8,269 nt of DNA from Dokdonella sp. (GTDB lineage: Bacteria > Pseudomonadota > Gammaproteobacteria > Xanthomonadales > Rhodanobacteraceae): the NCBI GenBank assembly GCA_030150315.1, contig JASLGB010000270.1, forward strand, positions 1 to 8,269, written 5' to 3'. Made by a program: the position numbers and the translations under genes. Positions 6,150 to 8,269 of the stretch are shown here, piece by piece (position 1 is the stretch's first letter; each line of letters begins with the position of its first letter). Below the pieces are notes generated by a model. It was not told the DNA's origin. It saw only the letters and a program-made list of their open reading frames with translations, and did no database searches.

Positions 6150-6715
6150 GGCTGCCAGTCGGACAGCAGCGCGGGCAGGTCCGGGCGCGTGCGCTCGGGC
6201 GCTGGCTCTTCGCTCGTGCCGATGTGCACGAAGGCGATGATGCGCTCGTCCGCGGCCAGTCCGAGCAGATCCGCGACATCGCGGTCGTAGGCGGCCCAGC
6301 CGGTCAGCCATTGCGCGCCGAAGCCGAGCGCTTGCGCGCCGAGCAGCAGGTTGTAGGCGACGCAGCCGGCCGACAGCAGTTGTTCCTGCGCCGGGATCTT
6401 CGGGTGGCTGTCGTTGATGCGCGCGCCCACCGCGATGACCAGCGGCGCGTGGTTGTAGCGTTCGCGGTCCTTTTCCAGCACGGACGGTGGGGCATCGGGT
6501 TCCTTGCGCGCGTGCAGTTCGGCCAGAACCTGGCCGAAGCGCGGCAGGGCATCGCCACGGATCGTGATGAGGCGGAACGGCACCAGCCGGCCGTGGTCGG
6601 GCACGCGGATCGCGGCGGTGAGCAGGCGCTCGAGCGTGGCGTCGTCGGGTCCAGGCGCGCCGAGTTGGCGTGACGGCACCGAGCGGCGCTGGTTGATCAG
6701 ATCGAATGAAGACAT
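6146..6715 (-). CDS. YdjA-like small nitroreductase (FMN-dependent)
   Basis: This 189-residue flavoprotein belongs to the nitroreductase superfamily and looks closest to E. coli YdjA. It presumably binds FMN as a homodimer and passes electrons from NAD(P)H to nitroaromatic or other acceptors; its physiological substrate is unknown. Family features are INQRRSVPSRQL near the N terminus (7-18, FMN phosphate contacts), RVPDHGRLVPFR (37-48), HPKIPAQEQLLSAGC (104-118, like HKVPRWEQEMSAGC in YdjA), LGFGAQWLTG (130-139), and FVHIGT near the C terminus. The start was set at 6715 (MSSFDLINQRRS), which aligns with the YdjA start and has GGAAA six bases upstream. An extension to 6814 would add 33 basic residues unlike the family and use up the divergent promoter region. 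It is the first gene of a pair with the exonuclease (4-base ATGA overlap) and is divergent from pntAA. Confidence 0.9.
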   Translation of the reverse strand: MSSFDLINQRRSVPSRQLGAPGPDDATLERLLTAAIRVPDHGRLVPFRLITIRGDALPRFGQVLAELHARKEPDAPPSVLEKDRERYNHAPLVIAVGARINDSHPKIPAQEQLLSAGCVAYNLLLGAQALGFGAQWLTGWAAYDRDVADLLGLAADERIIAFVHIGTSEEPAPERTRPDLPALLSDWQP

Positions 6716-6869
6716 GGTTTCCGGCAACAAGACGAGGGAAAGGCGACCAGCATAGCGGACCTGGCCAGAGCGGGTGCTGACCGCGTTGCGGCGGCGCATT
6801 GCTGCGCTCGCCATGATTGTCGCAACCGGCTAGGATCGAATTCCTTCCACGGGGTGCGAGAGAGAAGGC
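6716..6869. promoter_or_regulatory. Divergent promoter region between nitroreductase and pntAA
   Basis: This 154-base gap must hold promoters for both directions. Toward pntAA there is a -10-like TAGGAT at 6831-6836, without a good -35 at standard spacing. A purine-rich Shine-Dalgarno (GAGAGAGAAGG, 6858-6868) sits just before the ATG at 6870. A small perfect dyad, GCGCA-TTGC-TGCGC (6794-6807), could be an operator half-site pair or chance in GC-rich DNA. No promoter for the nitroreductase side stands out. Confidence 0.4.
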
Positions 6870-7997
6870 ATGGCGACAACGATCGTTGCGTTGCGCGAGA
6901 CCGTTCCGGGCGAGCGGCGCGTCGCGCTGACACCCGAGGTCGCGAGGAAGCTGCGCGCAAAAGGCGCGCGCATCGTGATGCAGGACGGGGCCGGAGGTTC
7001 GGCGTATTTCGCCGATGGCGCGTATGGCGACAGCGAGGTCGTCACGGCGCCATCGGCACTGGCGCAGGCCGACGTGCTGCTGAAGGTGCAGCCGCCCTCG
7101 CTGGAGGAAATCGCCGCGCTGAAGGAAGGCGCCGTCGTCATCGGCCACCTGCAGCCGCATCTTTCGCCCGAGCGCACCAAGGCGCTGCGTGACCGCAAGA
7201 TCACCGCGTTCGCGATGGAGCTGCTGCCGCGCACGACGCGCGCGCAGGCGATGGACGTGCTGTCCTCGCAGGCCGCCGTTTCCGGCTACAAGGCGGTACT
7301 GATCGCGGCCGAAGCCGCACCGAAATTCTTCCCGATGCTGACCACCGCCGCCGGCACGATCCGGCCGAGCAAGGTGCTCGTCGTCGGCGCCGGCGTTGCC
7401 GGCCTTCAGGCCATAGCGACCGCGCGTCGCCTCGGTGCGCAGGTCGAAGGTTTCGACGTGCGCCCGGAAACGAAGGAGCAGATCGAATCGCTCGGCGCGA
7501 AATTCCTCGACCTCGGCGTCAGCGCGGCCGGCAGCGGCGGCTATGCGCGCGAACTCACGGCCGAGGAGCGCGAGCAGCAGCAGCAGGCGCTGGCCGAACA
7601 GCTGAAGGCATTCGATGTCGTCGTCACCACGGCGGCGGTGCCGGGGCGCAAGGCGCCGCGCATCATCAGCGCGGCAATGGTTGCCGGCATGAAGTCGGGC
7701 GCGGTCATCGTCGACATCGCCGCCGAGACCGGCGGCAACGTCGAGGGCACCGAGGCCGGGCGCATCGTCACCAGCGCCAATGGCGTGACCTTGATCGGGC
7801 CGACCAATCTGCCGGCCAGTGCGCCGGTGCATGCCAGCGAAATGTACGCGCGCAACCTCTACAACTTCCTTGAGCTGTCGCTGAAGGACGGCGCGTTGGC
7901 GCTCGACTGGGACGACGAACTCATCGCCAAGACGTGTCTCACGCACGCCGGCGAAATCCGGCACGAGGCGACGAAAGCACTGGTCGGCGACTCCTAG
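6870..7997 (+). CDS. pntAA: NAD(P) transhydrogenase subunit alpha part 1 (domain I, NAD(H)-binding)
   Basis: This 375-residue protein is the cytoplasmic NAD(H)-binding domain I of the proton-translocating nicotinamide nucleotide transhydrogenase. With PntAB and PntB that enzyme uses the proton gradient to move hydride from NADH to NADP+. The N-terminal part (ALRETVPGERRVALTP, 7-22) is shared with alanine dehydrogenases. RTTRAQAMDVLSSQ (121-134) is the RQD loop: Arg121, Gln126, Asp129 and Ser132 match Arg127, Gln132, Asp135 and Ser138 of Rhodospirillum rubrum domain I. The Rossmann motif is VVGAGVAGLQA (171-181), with adenine-ribose Asp197 in FDVRP. A Gln/Glu-rich helix (ELTAEEREQQQQ, 228-239) and the ETGGNVEGTEAG segment (286-297) are also typical. 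Length is normal for the split form; in E. coli this is fused to the membrane domain in one PntA. The start has a good Shine-Dalgarno. It lies 144 bases before pntAB on the same strand, likely in one transcript. Confidence 0.97.
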   Translation: MATTIVALRETVPGERRVALTPEVARKLRAKGARIVMQDGAGGSAYFADGAYGDSEVVTAPSALAQADVLLKVQPPSLEEIAALKEGAVVIGHLQPHLSPERTKALRDRKITAFAMELLPRTTRAQAMDVLSSQAAVSGYKAVLIAAEAAPKFFPMLTTAAGTIRPSKVLVVGAGVAGLQAIATARRLGAQVEGFDVRPETKEQIESLGAKFLDLGVSAAGSGGYARELTAEEREQQQQALAEQLKAFDVVVTTAAVPGRKAPRIISAAMVAGMKSGAVIVDIAAETGGNVEGTEAGRIVTSANGVTLIGPTNLPASAPVHASEMYARNLYNFLELSLKDGALALDWDDELIAKTCLTHAGEIRHEATKALVGDS

Positions 7998-8141
7998 GCC
8001 GGTGCGTGCCGCGTCGGCCCGCCTGTGCGGATGGCTGGCGATGGCGTGCAGGCGGCACGAACGGCGCCGCGCGGCGGCAATCGAAAAGCACCTCCCGCCT
8101 GCGCGGGAATGACGGCGGAAACAGGTTGAAGGGGTACTGAA
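7998..8141. other. pntAA-pntAB spacer with secondary structure
   Basis: This 144-base gap holds no gene. It contains a possible long-range stem (CCGCCTG 8019-8025 with CAGGCGG 8049-8055), a short palindrome (GCCGCGCGGC, 8066-8075) and the palindromic repeat described separately. The Shine-Dalgarno of pntAB (GAAGGGG, 8128-8134) lies seven bases before its ATG. I see no terminator with a U-tract, so read-through into pntAB is expected. Confidence 0.6.
8091..8115 (-). repeat. Palindromic intergenic repeat of the 'VIPAQAG' type
   Basis: Read on the minus strand this is CGTCATTCCCGCGCAGGCGGGAGG (complement of 8091-8114), whose translation contains the well-known spurious peptide VIPAQAG. The core forms a hairpin of TCCCGC (8093-8098) and GCGGGA (8103-8108) with a 4-base loop. 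This sequence is a familiar dispersed intergenic element in several proteobacteria, including xanthomonads. Only one copy is in the window, so the repetitive nature rests on recognition, not on a count here. Confidence 0.7.
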
Positions 8142-8269
8142 ATGATCGACGGATTCCTCGCGCTGTACATCTTCATGCTGGCCGCGTTCACCGGCAAGGA
8201 AATCATTGGCCGCGTGCCGGTGATCCTGCATACGCCGCTGATGTCGGGCTCGAACTTCGTGCACGGCAT
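8142..8269 (+). CDS. pntAB: NAD(P) transhydrogenase subunit alpha part 2 (membrane domain), 5' end only
   Basis: The first 42 codons of the small membrane subunit are present and the gene continues past the window edge. The protein begins MIDGFLALYIFMLAAFTG and continues through KEIIGRVPVILHTPLMSG to SNFVHG. RVPVILHTPLMSGSNFVHG is highly conserved at the N terminus of PntAB and in the matching part of fused PntA. The first hydrophobic helix spans about residues 4-17. The ATG has a GAAGGGG Shine-Dalgarno with 7-base spacing. In the complete enzyme this subunit contributes transmembrane helices of the proton channel together with PntB, which should follow downstream. Confidence 0.95.
   Translation, partial: MIDGFLALYIFMLAAFTGKEIIGRVPVILHTPLMSGSNFVHG

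Noticed and set aside
5262..8264. A 1000-codon open frame on the minus strand
   Set aside because: Only its last 295 residues are a real gene (the exonuclease). The rest runs through the nitroreductase gene in another frame and antisense to pntAA, with Arg/Ala/Gly-rich composition and no domain. High GC content keeps antisense frames open.
7994..8269. A minus-strand frame containing the peptide VIPAQAGG
   Set aside because: VIPAQAG is the known spurious translation of a palindromic intergenic repeat, not a protein. The frame is also antisense to pntAB.

Overview
This is a GC-rich, gene-dense bacterial chromosomal window with nine recognisable protein genes and no RNA gene, CRISPR array, transposase or phage gene that I can see. 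Three things suggest a gammaproteobacterium of the Xanthomonadales (Lysobacter/Rhodanobacteraceae-like): the strong GC bias with long open antisense frames, the proton-translocating transhydrogenase alpha subunit split into two genes, and a palindromic intergenic repeat of the 'VIPAQAG' type. This assignment is an inference, because no marker gene is present.

Region 1 (1-3115, plus strand) is a compact, operon-like run. It starts with the C-terminal part of a gamma-glutamyltransferase, cut by the window edge. A metallo-beta-lactamase-fold hydrolase follows with a 4-base GTGA overlap. Next comes a TMEM43-like membrane-anchored protein with a 4-base ATGA overlap, then, after 30 bases, a small four-helix MAPEG membrane protein. 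Gamma-glutamyltransferase and MAPEG proteins both point to glutathione or thiol metabolism. The TMEM43-like protein lacks the C-terminal membrane helices usual in its family.

Region 2 (3116-5261) begins with a Nudix hydrolase of the ADP-ribose pyrophosphatase type on the minus strand, converging on the MAPEG gene. A 73-base divergent gap separates it from a plus-strand gene for an exported protein of 488 residues. That protein has a helical, TPR-like N-terminal part and a beta-propeller-like C-terminal part, and its function is unknown. A perfect 12-bp GC-rich hairpin ends this gene and probably also the convergent gene beyond it.

Region 3 (5262-6715, minus strand) is a translationally coupled pair: a YdjA-like small nitroreductase, then a stand-alone 5'-3' exonuclease that keeps every acidic metal-ligand position of the E. 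coli DNA polymerase I 5'-nuclease domain.

Region 4 (6716-8269, plus strand) starts with a 154-base divergent promoter region. It is followed by pntAA (NAD-binding domain I of the transhydrogenase), a 144-base gap holding the palindromic repeat, and the first 42 codons of pntAB (membrane part), which runs off the window. With a downstream pntB these would form the pump that uses the proton gradient to reduce NADP+ with NADH.

Most genes are ordinary housekeeping or accessory metabolism. I do not see a convincing undescribed multi-gene system. The most unusual items are the shortened TMEM43-like protein in the coupled cluster and the uncharacterised exported TPR/propeller protein.
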